Origin: Zoogloea dura
GTDB lineage: Bacteria; Pseudomonadota; Gammaproteobacteria; Burkholderiales; Rhodocyclaceae
Reading direction: 5' to 3'
Assembly: GCF_012927165.1 (NCBI RefSeq)
Contig: NZ_JABBGA010000003.1
Span: forward strand, 248,001 to 312,000
DNA: 64,000 nucleotides
Of this stretch, positions 1 through 9,853 are shown one piece after another. The position numbers and the translations under genes were made by a program. The notes under the pieces were generated by a model that did no database searches, was not told where the DNA came from, and was given only the letters and a program-made list of their open reading frames with translations. Numbering within the stretch: position 1 is the stretch's first letter; each line of letters starts with the position of its first letter.

Positions 1-1
1 C

Positions 2-360
2 CTCACCACCCTGCGCCTGCTGACCCGCCCCCGCGACGAGATGCTGGCCCAGGCCGAACGCCTGCAGGCCTGCGTCACCGCCGCCCTGGCCGGTTGGCCC
101 CTCACGGTGAGCATCGAGCCCATGCTGTCGCAGATCGGCTCCGGCAGCCTGCCGGTGGACCGCCTGCCCTCCGCCGGGCTGGTGTTCCGCCCCCAGGGCC
201 GCAAGAGCGGCGTGCTCAACAAGCTCGAGGCCGCCCTGCGCGGCCTGCCTGTACCGGTCATCGGGCGCATCGCCGACAACGCCCTGCACCTGGACCTGCG
301 CTGCCTGCCGGCCGCCGACGAGGCCAGCTTCGCTGCCCAGTTGGCCCAGGGCTTCAAGCC

Positions 361-367
<7 letters not shown>
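2..367 (+). CDS. selA: SelA, L-seryl-tRNA(Sec) selenium transferase, C-terminal part
   Basis: This is the 3' end of selA, cut by the left edge; about 121 codons are visible and the reading frame is open from base 2. SelA is the PLP enzyme that turns seryl-tRNA(Sec) into selenocysteyl-tRNA(Sec) using selenophosphate. The visible part matches the small C-terminal domain of the family, including a run ending in LPVPVIGRI followed by LHLDLRCL, where SelA proteins typically have a similar strand pair; the catalytic lysine lies outside the window. The stop overlaps the selB start by 7 bases (selB ATG at 361), so the two are translationally coupled. The immediate selB and tRNA-Sec neighbours make the assignment firm. 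Confidence 0.93.
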
Positions 368-2291
<1,924 letters not shown>

Positions 2292-2295
<4 letters not shown>

Positions 2296-2320
2296 CAACA
2301 AATGCGTTAAAATACGCTAA
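2292..2320 (+). promoter_or_regulatory. possible promoter of the selenocysteine tRNA gene
   Basis: A consensus -35 box TTGACA (2292-2297) overlaps the selB stop codon. The best -10 at 18 bases is a weak GCTAAA (2316-2321); a better looking TAAAAT (2308-2313) is too close. The AT-rich stretch contrasts with the surrounding GC-rich coding DNA and would place transcription start about 10 bases before the tRNA. The call is from inspection only. Confidence 0.3.
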
Positions 2321-2337
2321 ACGTGCATTTATTTAAC

Positions 2338-2434
2338 GGAAGGGACACGACCCCCGGTGGGGCGACTGGTCTTCAAAACCAGGAGGGGCCGTCAAACGGT
2401 TCCTGGTGGGTTCGACTCCCATTCTCTTCCGCCA
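2338..2434 (+). tRNA. selC: tRNA-Sec (anticodon TCA)
   Basis: A selenocysteine tRNA gene of 97 nt with an encoded CCA end. The acceptor stem has eight pairs, GGAAGGGA at 2338-2345 with TCTCTTCC at 2423-2430 (one G-T), the lengthened acceptor typical of bacterial tRNA-Sec. The anticodon loop CTTCAAA has anticodon TCA at 2373-2375, which reads UGA. A long extra arm (AGGGGCCGTCAAACGGTTCC region) precedes a T arm with the TTCGACT loop. It sits directly behind selA-selB, completing the incorporation machinery. Confidence 0.97.
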
Positions 2435-2467
2435 CCTTCTTTTGCCACCTCTCCTGCAGAGCACCCC

Positions 2468-2944
2468 ATGGCCCAGCTGCGCGGCTGCGAATTCCCGGAC
2501 GACCTGCTCTACCACCCGGACAGCCACCTGTGGTTCGCTCCCCTGGATGACGGGCGTTACCGGGTTGGTGTAACCCGCTTCGGCATCGCCCTGTCCGGCG
2601 AGATCCTGCTGTTCACTCCCAAACCCTGCGGTGTCGAACTGGACGCCGGACGCGGTTTCGGCCTGCTGGAAGCCGGCAAGACCGTGTTCCCGGTCAAGAC
2701 GCCCTTCGCCGCCCGCCTGGTGCAGGCCAATGCCGGCCTCGACCCCTCGGCCCGGGCCATGAACCGCGCCCCCTTTGCGGCCTGGCTGGTCGAACTGCAG
2801 GCCTTGCAGCCACCGGCCCCTGAGCTCCTGCTGCCGTGGCCGCAAGCTGCCGGCCCGCTCACCGCGATCATGGAGCGCTACGCCTTCCGCGACCTGGCCG
2901 ACTTCTCGGCCCCGCTGTTCCACGAGGATGATCGTGACTTCTGA
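2468..2944 (+). CDS. GcvH-like lipoyl-domain protein
   Basis: A 158-residue protein related to the glycine cleavage H protein. Around residue 71 it has LLEAGKTVFPVKTPF, which lines up with the ESVKAAS lipoyl-attachment loop of GcvH; the modifiable lysine (K71) is kept although the flanking residues differ. An N-terminal segment DDLLYHPDSHLWF resembles the H-protein start (YTxxHEW). No other glycine cleavage genes are nearby, so the usual role is unlikely. It overlaps the DsrE-like gene by 17 bases and lies between tRNA-Sec and mobA, which points to sulfur or selenium handling linked to formate dehydrogenase biogenesis; that is inference. The start is ATG 2468, since the longer frame upstream runs through the tRNA gene. 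Confidence 0.72.
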   Translation: MAQLRGCEFPDDLLYHPDSHLWFAPLDDGRYRVGVTRFGIALSGEILLFTPKPCGVELDAGRGFGLLEAGKTVFPVKTPFAARLVQANAGLDPSARAMNRAPFAAWLVELQALQPPAPELLLPWPQAAGPLTAIMERYAFRDLADFSAPLFHEDDRDF

Positions 2945-3326
2945 AGCCCGCGCCGAAAAGCTGGCCATCCTCGTCTGGGCGGCCGACCCGGGCCGACCGG
3001 AGCTATGCGCCACACCTTTCTATTTCGCCGCCGCGGCCGCCGCCATGGATGTGGAGGTGGAGATGTACTTCACGGCCCGCTCAGTGGAGCTGCTGCGCCA
3101 GGGTGTGGCCGAGGGCATCGAGGCCGCCGCCGGCAGCGGCAAGTCGGTAGCCGACTTCCGCCGCGAGGCGCTGGCCTTCGGCGTTCGGCTCTACGCCTGC
3201 CCGACAGCCCTGGCCGCCCACAGCATTGCGGGCGACGCCCTGATCCCCGGCCTCGCCGGCCAGGCCGGCGCCGCCGCCTATCTGGGCCGCACGCTCGACC
3301 CGGCCTGGCGCACCCTGAGCTTCTGA
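2928..3326 (+). CDS. DsrE-like sulfur-carrier family protein
   Basis: A 132-residue protein of DsrE/YchN type. It shows the family opening (LAILVWAADPGRPELCATPFYFAAAAA), an EMYFTARSVELL strand-helix and, near the C terminus, RLYACPTALAAHSI, where DsrE-type proteins carry the persulfide-accepting cysteine (usually xACGxxL). Cysteines are present at both the ELCATP and YACPT positions. DsrE proteins shuttle sulfane sulfur between partners. The gene overlaps the GcvH-like gene by 17 bases and is 13 bases before mobA, so the three are probably one transcript. The start could be ATG 2928 or GTG 2934. Confidence 0.68.
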   Translation: MIVTSEARAEKLAILVWAADPGRPELCATPFYFAAAAAAMDVEVEMYFTARSVELLRQGVAEGIEAAAGSGKSVADFRREALAFGVRLYACPTALAAHSIAGDALIPGLAGQAGAAAYLGRTLDPAWRTLSF

Positions 3327-3339
3327 ACGGAGTCCCCCA

Positions 3340-3936
3340 ATGGCAAACCCGTCCATCACCGGACTCATCCTCGCCGGCGGTCTCGGCACCCGCATGGGCG
3401 GACAGGACAAGGGCCTCGTCGCCCTCGCCGGGCGGCCAATGGTCGAGCACGTACTGGCCCGCCTGGCTCCCCAGGTCGGCCGCGTGATGATCAACGCCAA
3501 CCGCAATGCCGATGTCTATGCGCACTTCGGTCTGCCGGTGCTGGCCGACCGTTTGCCGGGTTTCGTCGGGCCGCTGGCCGGCCTGGACGCCGCCCTGCAC
3601 GCCCCCGGGACAGAGGGCGAATGGGTGCTGACCTGCCCCTGCGACTCCCCCTTCCTGCCCCTCGACCTGGCCCCACGCATGCTCGCCGCAGCCCTGTCGA
3701 CCAATGCCGATGTGGCCATGGCCAGCGCCGGCGGCCAGCCAGAACCGGCCTTCCTCCTCGCCCACCTGCGCGTCGCCCCGCAGCTGGCCGCCTTCCTCGA
3801 CGGCGGGGGGCGGCAGATCCGCCGCTGGGTCGGGGAAACCCGCCACGTGGTGGTGGACTTCTCCGATTGCCCGGACGCCTTCTCCAACATCAACACACCG
3901 GAAGAACTGGCCCGCCAGACACCGGGCCCGTCCTGA
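3340..3936 (+). CDS. mobA: MobA, molybdenum cofactor guanylyltransferase
   Basis: MobA (198 aa) couples GMP to Mo-molybdopterin to make the bis-MGD cofactor used by formate dehydrogenases and other DMSO-reductase family enzymes. The N-terminal nucleotide-binding signature LILAGGLGTRMGGQDKGL is clear; further on are FVGPLAGLDAAL and a TCPCDSPFLP segment (the metal/substrate loop, usually DxPxL), and the C terminus has the FSNINTPEEL motif typical of MobA. It is preceded by a GGAG ribosome-binding site at about 8 bases. Its place after the selenocysteine genes fits cofactor supply for a selenocysteine formate dehydrogenase. Confidence 0.93.
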   Translation: MANPSITGLILAGGLGTRMGGQDKGLVALAGRPMVEHVLARLAPQVGRVMINANRNADVYAHFGLPVLADRLPGFVGPLAGLDAALHAPGTEGEWVLTCPCDSPFLPLDLAPRMLAAALSTNADVAMASAGGQPEPAFLLAHLRVAPQLAAFLDGGGRQIRRWVGETRHVVVDFSDCPDAFSNINTPEELARQTPGPS

Positions 3937-4079
3937 AGGGCGGAAAGCCGACAACAAGGCCGACAAAACCGCCCTGCCATCGGGCCACCCGGGCAGCGGA
4001 ACGCGCCGTTCAAGCCACTGCCAGCCTGGTCCCTGTCTTGCTTCCCGGAGAGTCACTCCCCATCCAGGACGACGCTCCC

Positions 4080-4697
4080 ATGAAGTTCTACATGACCCCC
4101 GGTTCCTGTTCCACCGGCATCCACATCCTGCTCGAAGAGGTCGGCGCCGTCTTCGAGGCCTACATCGTCAATCTACCGGCTGGCGACCACCTCAAGCCCG
4201 ACTATCTGGCGATCAACCCCAAGTCGACGATTCCCACCCTGGTCCTCGACGATGGCTACCCGATCACCGAATTTCAGGCCATCGCCTGGTGGCTGGCCCG
4301 CCAGTATCCGCGACGCAAGCTGCTCCCCGAAGATTCTGGCGGCGAGGTGAGGGTACTGGAATGGATGGATTACGCCGTCGGGACGATCCACGGCCAGGGC
4401 TTCACGCGCATCTTCACCACCTCCACCTTCACGCCGAACGGCGCCGACCACGAAGCGGTGCAGGCCCGCGGCCGGGAGATCGTGGCGCGGGGCTTCGAGG
4501 TGGTGGATGCCCAGCTCGACGGGCGCGACTACCTGGCGGACCGCTTCTCGATTGCCGACGCGGCGCTCTTCTACACGGAGTTCTGGGCCGAGCACCTGAA
4601 GATGACCCTGCCGCCCAACTGCAGGGCCCACTACCTGCGCATGCTCGAGCGGCCCGCCGTGCGGCAGGTGCTGGCGGAGGAGGGCTACCGGATCTGA
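4080..4697 (+). CDS. glutathione S-transferase family protein
   Basis: A 205-residue cytosolic GST. The N-terminal thioredoxin-like domain begins MKFYMTPGSCSTGIHILLEEVG, with the serine-containing SCS loop of beta-class-like enzymes, then NPKSTIPTLVLDDGYPITEFQAI: the cis-proline (IPTL) and the glutathione gamma-glutamyl-binding (ITEFQAI) motifs. The C-terminal helical domain includes DYLADRFSIADAALF, the family capping box with the conserved aspartate. The substrate cannot be predicted. The start ATG 4080 gives the correct family N terminus. The 3' end overlaps the convergent EamA gene by 13 bases. Confidence 0.88.
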   Translation: MKFYMTPGSCSTGIHILLEEVGAVFEAYIVNLPAGDHLKPDYLAINPKSTIPTLVLDDGYPITEFQAIAWWLARQYPRRKLLPEDSGGEVRVLEWMDYAVGTIHGQGFTRIFTTSTFTPNGADHEAVQARGREIVARGFEVVDAQLDGRDYLADRFSIADAALFYTEFWAEHLKMTLPPNCRAHYLRMLERPAVRQVLAEEGYRI

Positions 4698-5593
4698 GCC
4701 GCCCGCCGGCTCGACAGCCAGCCGAACAGGGAGAGCAGGGTCAGGCCGCCGCCGATCAGCAGGATGCCCGCGACTTCGCTGCTCTTGAACTCCTCACCAA
4801 GGGCCAGCCGCGACGACAGGATGGCCACCACCGGGGTGCCCAGCACCGACAGGCTGGCCTCCCAGGCCGGCACCCGATCGAGGATCCACACCCACAGCCA
4901 CCAGCACAGGGCCACGCTGGCCACCGACAGGAAGCTGAGGATGGCGATGTAGTGGCCGGTCCACTCGGTGCTGCGCCCCGGCACCAGCTCAGCCAGCAAC
5001 AGCAGCGGCACCGAACCGATGATCATCTGCCAGGTGGTCAGCACCACCAGGTCCACCGGCTCGCGGCTGCGCAGGCGCTTGATCAGGATGGTGCTGACGG
5101 CCCAGCACATGGCAGCACCGATGCCCAGCATCTTGCTGAACAGGCTGGAATGCATGTTCCATGGCTCGATGATCAGCAGCAGCCCCCCCAGGGTGAAGGC
5201 CGCCGCCAGCCACTGCTTGCCACGGACCCGCTCGCCGAGGATCGGCCAGGCCATCAGCAGCGTCCAGATCGGCATGGTGAAGATCAGCACCGCCGTCTTG
5301 CCGGGGCCCCCTTCCACCAGCGCCCAGGTCTGCAGGGCCACGAAGCCGGTGATCTGGACCAGGCCCAGCACCACGGTTTCCCACGGCGCCACCAGGCGCA
5401 TCGACTTGCCCATCAGCCTGACGGCCACCAGCAGCGCCAGCGCGCCGCCCACGCAGCGCTGCGCGGCCAGGGCCAGCGGCGAGGCATACATCAGGCCCTG
5501 TTTTAGCAGGACCCAGGTGTAACCCCAGGTACAGGACAGGACTACGAGGGCAAGGGCAGGGACCCAGCGGGCTGACGAAGTGGGGGAAGACAT
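4685..5593 (-). CDS. EamA/DMT-family permease
   Basis: A 302-residue inner-membrane protein with ten predicted hydrophobic helices in two EamA repeats, the architecture of the drug/metabolite transporter superfamily. The first repeat starts at LALVVLSCTWGYTWVLLKQGL (conserved W-G near helix 1), and the second around MLGIGAAMCWAVSTILIKRL. The C terminus ends in basic residues on the cytoplasmic side. Members export amino acids, purines or other metabolites; the substrate is not readable from sequence. It is convergent with the GST gene and overlaps its stop by 13 bases. Confidence 0.88.
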   Translation of the reverse strand: MSSPTSSARWVPALALVVLSCTWGYTWVLLKQGLMYASPLALAAQRCVGGALALLVAVRLMGKSMRLVAPWETVVLGLVQITGFVALQTWALVEGGPGKTAVLIFTMPIWTLLMAWPILGERVRGKQWLAAAFTLGGLLLIIEPWNMHSSLFSKMLGIGAAMCWAVSTILIKRLRSREPVDLVVLTTWQMIIGSVPLLLLAELVPGRSTEWTGHYIAILSFLSVASVALCWWLWVWILDRVPAWEASLSVLGTPVVAILSSRLALGEEFKSSEVAGILLIGGGLTLLSLFGWLSSRRAAQIR

Positions 5594-5695
5594 GGGGAAA
5601 CCGCCGGACGGACGGAGAGCAGGGCAAAGGTGACTGACTGGCGGGCAGAAGGGAAGTTCAGCCCGCCGGTGTCACAAACCGTCAAGGTGACGGAT

Positions 5696-7111
5696 TCAGG
5701 CCTCGCCGGTTTTCCTGGAGCGGGGAGTGCGACTCGGCTTCTTGCGCCGCGTCTCGACATTCTCGGCTGGCGCCGCTGGCGGCTCGAGGGAGGCGGGAGC
5801 GGCTTCCTGCACCGCCTCGGCCTTTTTGCGCGGGCTGCGCTTGCGTGGCTTGGCGGTGGTTTCGGCCTTGCTGTCGACATCAGCAGCGGCCGGGCTTTCG
5901 GGCTGGGTCGCGATGGCAGGCGGGGGAGCGTCCACGACCGGCGCGGCGGCAGGCACCGGCTCGGCGCTGGATTCGATCACCGGTTCGGCAGGTTTGCGCC
6001 GGCCGCGCCCTTTGCGCCCCGTCTCCCGGGCAGACGCCTTTGCTGATTCCAGGGACTCTGCCACCTCGTCGAGGATGCGGGTTTCGATGGCCTCGGAAGA
6101 ATCGTCCGCCTGAAGCTGGAGCTCATCGATCGGCAGCTCGGCCTGTCCCTTGCGGGGGCCACGGCCACTGCGCCGCGACGGCCGGCGCGGCTCGGCAGGC
6201 TGCAACTGGAAACCCTCACTGCCTGCCGGCGCTTCGGCGGAATCGGAGGCAAGCAGAATTGCCTCGCTGCGGCTGCTCACCAGACCGGCAGACTGGCTGC
6301 GGGTCACCCAGGTGCCGGACTTTTCATCCCGCCCCACCTCGAGCAAACCACGGGCCTGGGCTTCCTCGAGGAGATTGCCGAAAGCCTTGAAGCCGTAGCG
6401 GGTTTCGCTGAAATCCGGTTTGCGGCGCTTGATCGCCTCTTTCAGCACAGACGCCCAGATCTTCCCGGTATCGCCTCTTTCGGCCAGCAGGGCGTCAAAG
6501 GTCTCGGCCACGATGTCCACCGCGCGGCTGCGCCTGGCATCGGTTTCCTCCTTGCGGCGCTTCTCCTCCTCGGGGCTGCGCCGGGGTGCCTGCTGGGCTT
6601 CCCTGGGTTCCCGCCGGGCGGCCGCATGGCGGGTCTCGCGGACCAGGTCGTCGTAGAAGATGAACTCGTCGCAATTGGCGATGAGCAGGTCGGAGGTGGA
6701 TTGCTTGACCCCCACGCCGATCACCTGCTTGGCGTTCTCGCGCAGCTTGGAGACCAGCGGCGAAAAATCCGAATCGCCGCTGATGATCACGAAGGTGTCC
6801 ACGTGGCTCTTGGTGTAGCAGAGGTCCAACGCGTCCACCACGAGGCGGATGTCGGCGGAATTCTTGCCCGACTGGCGCACGTGGGGAATCTCGATCAGTT
6901 CGAAATTGGCCTCGTGCATGCCGGCCTTGAAGCCCTTGTAGCGCTCCCAGTCGCAGTAGGCCTTCTTGACCACGATGCTGCCCTTGAGAAGGAGGCGCTC
7001 GAGCACCAGCTTGATATCGAATTTTTCGTACTTGGCATCGCGTACGCCGAGGGCGACGTTCTCGAAGTCACAGAACAGGGCCATGCTGACGCTGTCGGGG
7101 GATGCGGCCAT
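5696..7111 (-). CDS. NYN-domain putative RNase with LOTUS/OST-HTH domain and long charged tail
   Basis: A 471-residue protein. Residues ~8-155 form a NYN (LabA/DUF88, PIN-like) domain with acidic residues in the expected places: CDFENV (D15), SADIRLVVDAL (D87), and SGDSDFSPLV (D113, D115). Residues ~200-285 (AVDIVAETFDALLAERGDTGKI to GTWVTR) look like an OST-HTH/LOTUS RNA-binding domain. The remaining ~185 residues are low-complexity, rich in K/R, A, E and P, ending in RKKPSRTPRSRKTG. NYN proteins are predicted or shown ribonucleases acting on structured RNA. Start ATG 7111 has an AGGAG site; an upstream frame extension lacks domain content. Confidence 0.82.
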   Translation of the reverse strand: MAASPDSVSMALFCDFENVALGVRDAKYEKFDIKLVLERLLLKGSIVVKKAYCDWERYKGFKAGMHEANFELIEIPHVRQSGKNSADIRLVVDALDLCYTKSHVDTFVIISGDSDFSPLVSKLRENAKQVIGVGVKQSTSDLLIANCDEFIFYDDLVRETRHAAARREPREAQQAPRRSPEEEKRRKEETDARRSRAVDIVAETFDALLAERGDTGKIWASVLKEAIKRRKPDFSETRYGFKAFGNLLEEAQARGLLEVGRDEKSGTWVTRSQSAGLVSSRSEAILLASDSAEAPAGSEGFQLQPAEPRRPSRRSGRGPRKGQAELPIDELQLQADDSSEAIETRILDEVAESLESAKASARETGRKGRGRRKPAEPVIESSAEPVPAAAPVVDAPPPAIATQPESPAAADVDSKAETTAKPRKRSPRKKAEAVQEAAPASLEPPAAPAENVETRRKKPSRTPRSRKTGEA

Positions 7112-7232
7112 GGAAGGCTCCTGATGACGGGGCAAGGCCCCTGAATGGCGCCGATTGTAGTCTGCCACCACGCGATGCGTGAAGAAGGATGGATAAGGCT
7201 GGATAAGGCCGGGATGCGTGCAGCGGCGAACG

Positions 7233-9041
7233 TCAGCGGCCTTCTTCGTTCTCCGCCGGCGGCGCGACCTTGACCACTTCCTCCAGCGTGGTGATACCGG
7301 CCGCCACCTTGAGGGCCCCGGACAGGCGCAGCGGCTTCATGCCCTCACGGATCGCCAGGTCGCGTATGCGCGCGATATCCACCTCGCCGCCCACAGCCCG
7401 GCGAACCTCGGGCGACATCAGCAGGATCTCATAGAGGCCGATGCGCCCCATGTAGCCGGTCATGCGGCATTCGATGCACCCCGTCGCCCGGTGGATGCGG
7501 GCCGGCCGCGGGGCCTTCCAGGGGGTCACCAGGTGATCCCAGATGGCCTCCTGCTCCGGCGTCATCGGATGCGCCTGCTTGCAATGAGGGCACAGGATGC
7601 GCACCAGGCGCTGGGCCATGATGCCCAGCAGGGTGGCGTTGAGCAGATAGGCCGGTACGCCGAGGTCGAGCATCCGCGTCACGGCCGACGGGGCGTCGTT
7701 GGTATGCAGGGTGGACAGCACCAGGTGGCCGGTGAGGGCTGCCTGGATGGCCATCTCGGCCGTTTCCAGATCGCGGATCTCGCCCACCATGATGATGTCC
7801 GGGTCCTGCCGCATCAGTGCCCGCACGCCCTCGGCAAAACCCAGCTCGATCGACTGCTGGACCTGCATCTGGTTGAAGGCCGGCTCCACCATCTCGATCG
7901 GGTCCTCGATGGTGCACACGTTCACTTCCGGCGTGGCCAGCTGCTTGAGGGTCGAGTACAGCGTGGTGGTCTTGCCCGAGCCGGTCGGTCCGGTCACCAG
8001 GATGATGCCATTGGGGCGGGACGAGATGGACTTCCAGCGCGCCTCGTCCTGCTCCGAAAAGCCCAGCTCCACCATGTTGCGGACCAGCACCTCCGGGTCG
8101 AAGATGCGCATCACCAGCTTTTCGCCGAAGGCCGTGGGCAGGGTGGACAGGCGCAGCTCCACCTCCTTGCCGCTCGCCACCCGGGTCTTGATGCGGCCGT
8201 CCTGTGGGCGGCGCTTTTCGACCACGTCCATGCGGCCGAGGATCTTGATGCGGCTGGTCATGGCCACCAGCACCGGCATCGGCATCTGGTACACCTGGTG
8301 CAGCACCCCGTCGATGCGGAAGCGCACCAGGCCCATGTCGCGCCGCGGCTCGATGTGGATGTCGCTGGCGCGCTGCTCGAAGGCGTACTGCCACAACCAG
8401 TCCACGATATTGACGATGTGGCGGTCGTTGGCATCGAACTGGCGGTTGCCCTGGCCCAGCTCCACCAACTGCTCGAAGGACGACAGGTGGCTACCCGAGT
8501 GGCCGCTGCTCTGGGCCGCGTTCTTCACCGAACGGGCCAGGTTGTAGAACTCCACCAGGTAGCGGGCCACGTCGGCCGGGTTGGCCATGACCCGCCGGAT
8601 CTCCTTCTTGAGGATGCCGGACACCTCCCTCTCCCATTCCCGCAGGAAGGGCTGGGAAGTCGCCACCACCACCTCGCGCAAGCCCACCTGCACCGGCAGC
8701 ACGCCGAAACGGGTGGCGTAGGCCGAGGACATCACGGCGGTGACGGCTGCAAAATCGATCTTCAGCGGGTCGATGCGGAAGTAATCCAGCTCCAGCTTGC
8801 CGGCCAGCCACTCGGTGAGCTCCTCGAGGCCCAGCACCCGGTGCGGCGCCTGGCGCGACACCCACTTCTGCCCGGCGATGACGACCAGCGGGTGGGTATC
8901 GCCGGATTTCAGCCCCTGGGCCAGGCGCAGCGCATCCGCATCCGCCGGATCCACCAAGTGATCGAGCATCAGCAGGTCGAGCACCTCGGCCAGGGTCAGG
9001 CGGTGTTCGTGGGTTGGAACGGAACGCAGGGCAGACGGCAT
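7233..9041 (-). CDS. GspE/PilB-type secretion ATPase
   Basis: A ~602-residue hexameric-ATPase of the type II secretion/type IV pilus GspE/PilB family. It has an N-terminal N1E-like domain (MshEN-type), the ASDIHIEP segment, Walker A GPTGSGKTTT near residue 350, an aspartate box (IEDPIE), Walker B/LMRQDPDIIMVGEIRD, the histidine box LSTLHTNDAPSA, and a tetracysteine zinc site CPHCK...CIEC. This last feature is typical of PilB and GspE. No other secretion gene is next to it, so its machine lies elsewhere. The start is uncertain: ATG 9041 or ATG 9065, neither with a good ribosome-binding site. Confidence 0.88.
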   Translation of the reverse strand: MPSALRSVPTHEHRLTLAEVLDLLMLDHLVDPADADALRLAQGLKSGDTHPLVVIAGQKWVSRQAPHRVLGLEELTEWLAGKLELDYFRIDPLKIDFAAVTAVMSSAYATRFGVLPVQVGLREVVVATSQPFLREWEREVSGILKKEIRRVMANPADVARYLVEFYNLARSVKNAAQSSGHSGSHLSSFEQLVELGQGNRQFDANDRHIVNIVDWLWQYAFEQRASDIHIEPRRDMGLVRFRIDGVLHQVYQMPMPVLVAMTSRIKILGRMDVVEKRRPQDGRIKTRVASGKEVELRLSTLPTAFGEKLVMRIFDPEVLVRNMVELGFSEQDEARWKSISSRPNGIILVTGPTGSGKTTTLYSTLKQLATPEVNVCTIEDPIEMVEPAFNQMQVQQSIELGFAEGVRALMRQDPDIIMVGEIRDLETAEMAIQAALTGHLVLSTLHTNDAPSAVTRMLDLGVPAYLLNATLLGIMAQRLVRILCPHCKQAHPMTPEQEAIWDHLVTPWKAPRPARIHRATGCIECRMTGYMGRIGLYEILLMSPEVRRAVGGEVDIARIRDLAIREGMKPLRLSGALKVAAGITTLEEVVKVAPPAENEEGR

Positions 9042-9146
9042 CGGACAGGTATGGCACGCCCGCATCGGGCATGCCCGCGGAAGGGTTGTTCGCAGGCGAC
9101 GAGCATAAGCCCAAACCCCTCCGGCGGCCGCAACTTTTACGCAGGC

Positions 9147-9341
9147 TTACCAGCCCCGGCGATCCCAGCCACGGCCGTAGCCCGGCCCAGGGCCATAACC
9201 CGGGCGGGGCGCCGGCACCACCACCGCCGGCGGAGGCGCGTCGTAGTGGCGATGGCCATGGCGATACCCGTGTCCCACCGGCAGGACGACACAGCCTACG
9301 AGCAGAGTGGCGGGCAGGAGCAGCAAGAGCAGGGTCTTCAT
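9147..9341 (-). CDS. small lipoprotein, glycine/proline/histidine rich
   Basis: A 64-residue predicted lipoprotein: basic-hydrophobic N terminus MKTLLLLLLPATLLVGC with a lipobox (LVGC, Cys17), followed by a mature part rich in H, G, P, Y and R (GHGYRHGHRHYD, then proline-rich and GYG repeats). Such composition resembles the small YXWGXW/PXPX-type lipoproteins common in beta- and gammaproteobacteria. No function can be given. ATG 9341 is preceded by GGAG; an upstream extension would hide the signal peptide. Confidence 0.6.
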   Translation of the reverse strand: MKTLLLLLLPATLLVGCVVLPVGHGYRHGHRHYDAPPPAVVVPAPRPGYGPGPGYGRGWDRRGW

Positions 9342-9431
9342 GGAAGGACTCCAGGGGTGGATGCGTACCCGATTAACGCCCGGTGACCAAAGCGGTGCGC
9401 ATGGAATCATCTCCGGATGTTTCCAACCCCC

Positions 9432-9460
9432 TTGAAAATGCTTTATGCATTTAGTTAAAT
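9432..9460 (+). promoter_or_regulatory. probable sigma-70 promoter of the ComEA-like gene
   Basis: TTGAAA (9432-9437) and TTAAAT (9455-9460) are separated by exactly 17 bases in a locally AT-rich stretch, 37 bases before the ComEA-like start codon. Matches to consensus are 5/6 and 4/6. Confidence 0.5.
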
Positions 9461-9497
9461 GACATCTCCACTACAACCAGAAGCACAAGGAGACATC

Positions 9498-9761
9498 ATG
9501 AAGCGCCTGCGTACCTTCCTCTTCCTCGCCCTTGCCGGCATCCACAGCGCCTTCGGGGCGGTCAACCTCAACACCGCCACGGTGGCCGAGCTGGACAGCG
9601 TCAAGGGTATAGGCCCGTCCAAAGCCCAGGCCATCGTGGATTACCGGACCAAGAACGGCCCCTTCAAGAGCCTCGACGACCTGAAGAACATCAAGGGTTT
9701 TGGCGACAAGAGCATCGCCCGCATGAAGGACGAGCTCACCGTGGGACCCGCCAAGAAATAA
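9498..9761 (+). CDS. ComEA-like helix-hairpin-helix protein
   Basis: An 87-residue exported protein: signal peptide MKRLRTFLFLALAGIHSAFGA followed by VNLNTATVAELDSVKGIGPSKAQAIVDYR and GFGDKSIARMKDEL, the two helix-hairpin-helix motifs of the ComEA DNA-binding domain. ComEA-like proteins bind incoming DNA in the periplasm during natural transformation; this short form has only the signal peptide and the HhH domain, as in many Gram-negative bacteria. AAGGAG lies 7 bases upstream of ATG 9498. It is not next to other competence genes. Confidence 0.85.
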   Translation: MKRLRTFLFLALAGIHSAFGAVNLNTATVAELDSVKGIGPSKAQAIVDYRTKNGPFKSLDDLKNIKGFGDKSIARMKDELTVGPAKK

Positions 9762-9853
9762 GGCTCCACCCATTGCTGGCGGGGCATGACGGAAGGCGCC
9801 ACACGCGCTAGTGTGTGGATGAATCCCGTCATGTCCTGCCACAAGGAGCCACC

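Noticed and set aside
2468-2944. Glycine cleavage H protein (gcvH) with its usual role
   Set aside because: No gcvT or gcvP nearby, the loop around the lipoyl lysine differs from the ESVKAAS consensus, and the setting is selenium/molybdenum-related.
7218-9386. A 722-codon forward frame antisense to the GspE-type gene
   Set aside because: Histidine/aspartate/leucine-rich shadow of a strongly conserved ATPase.
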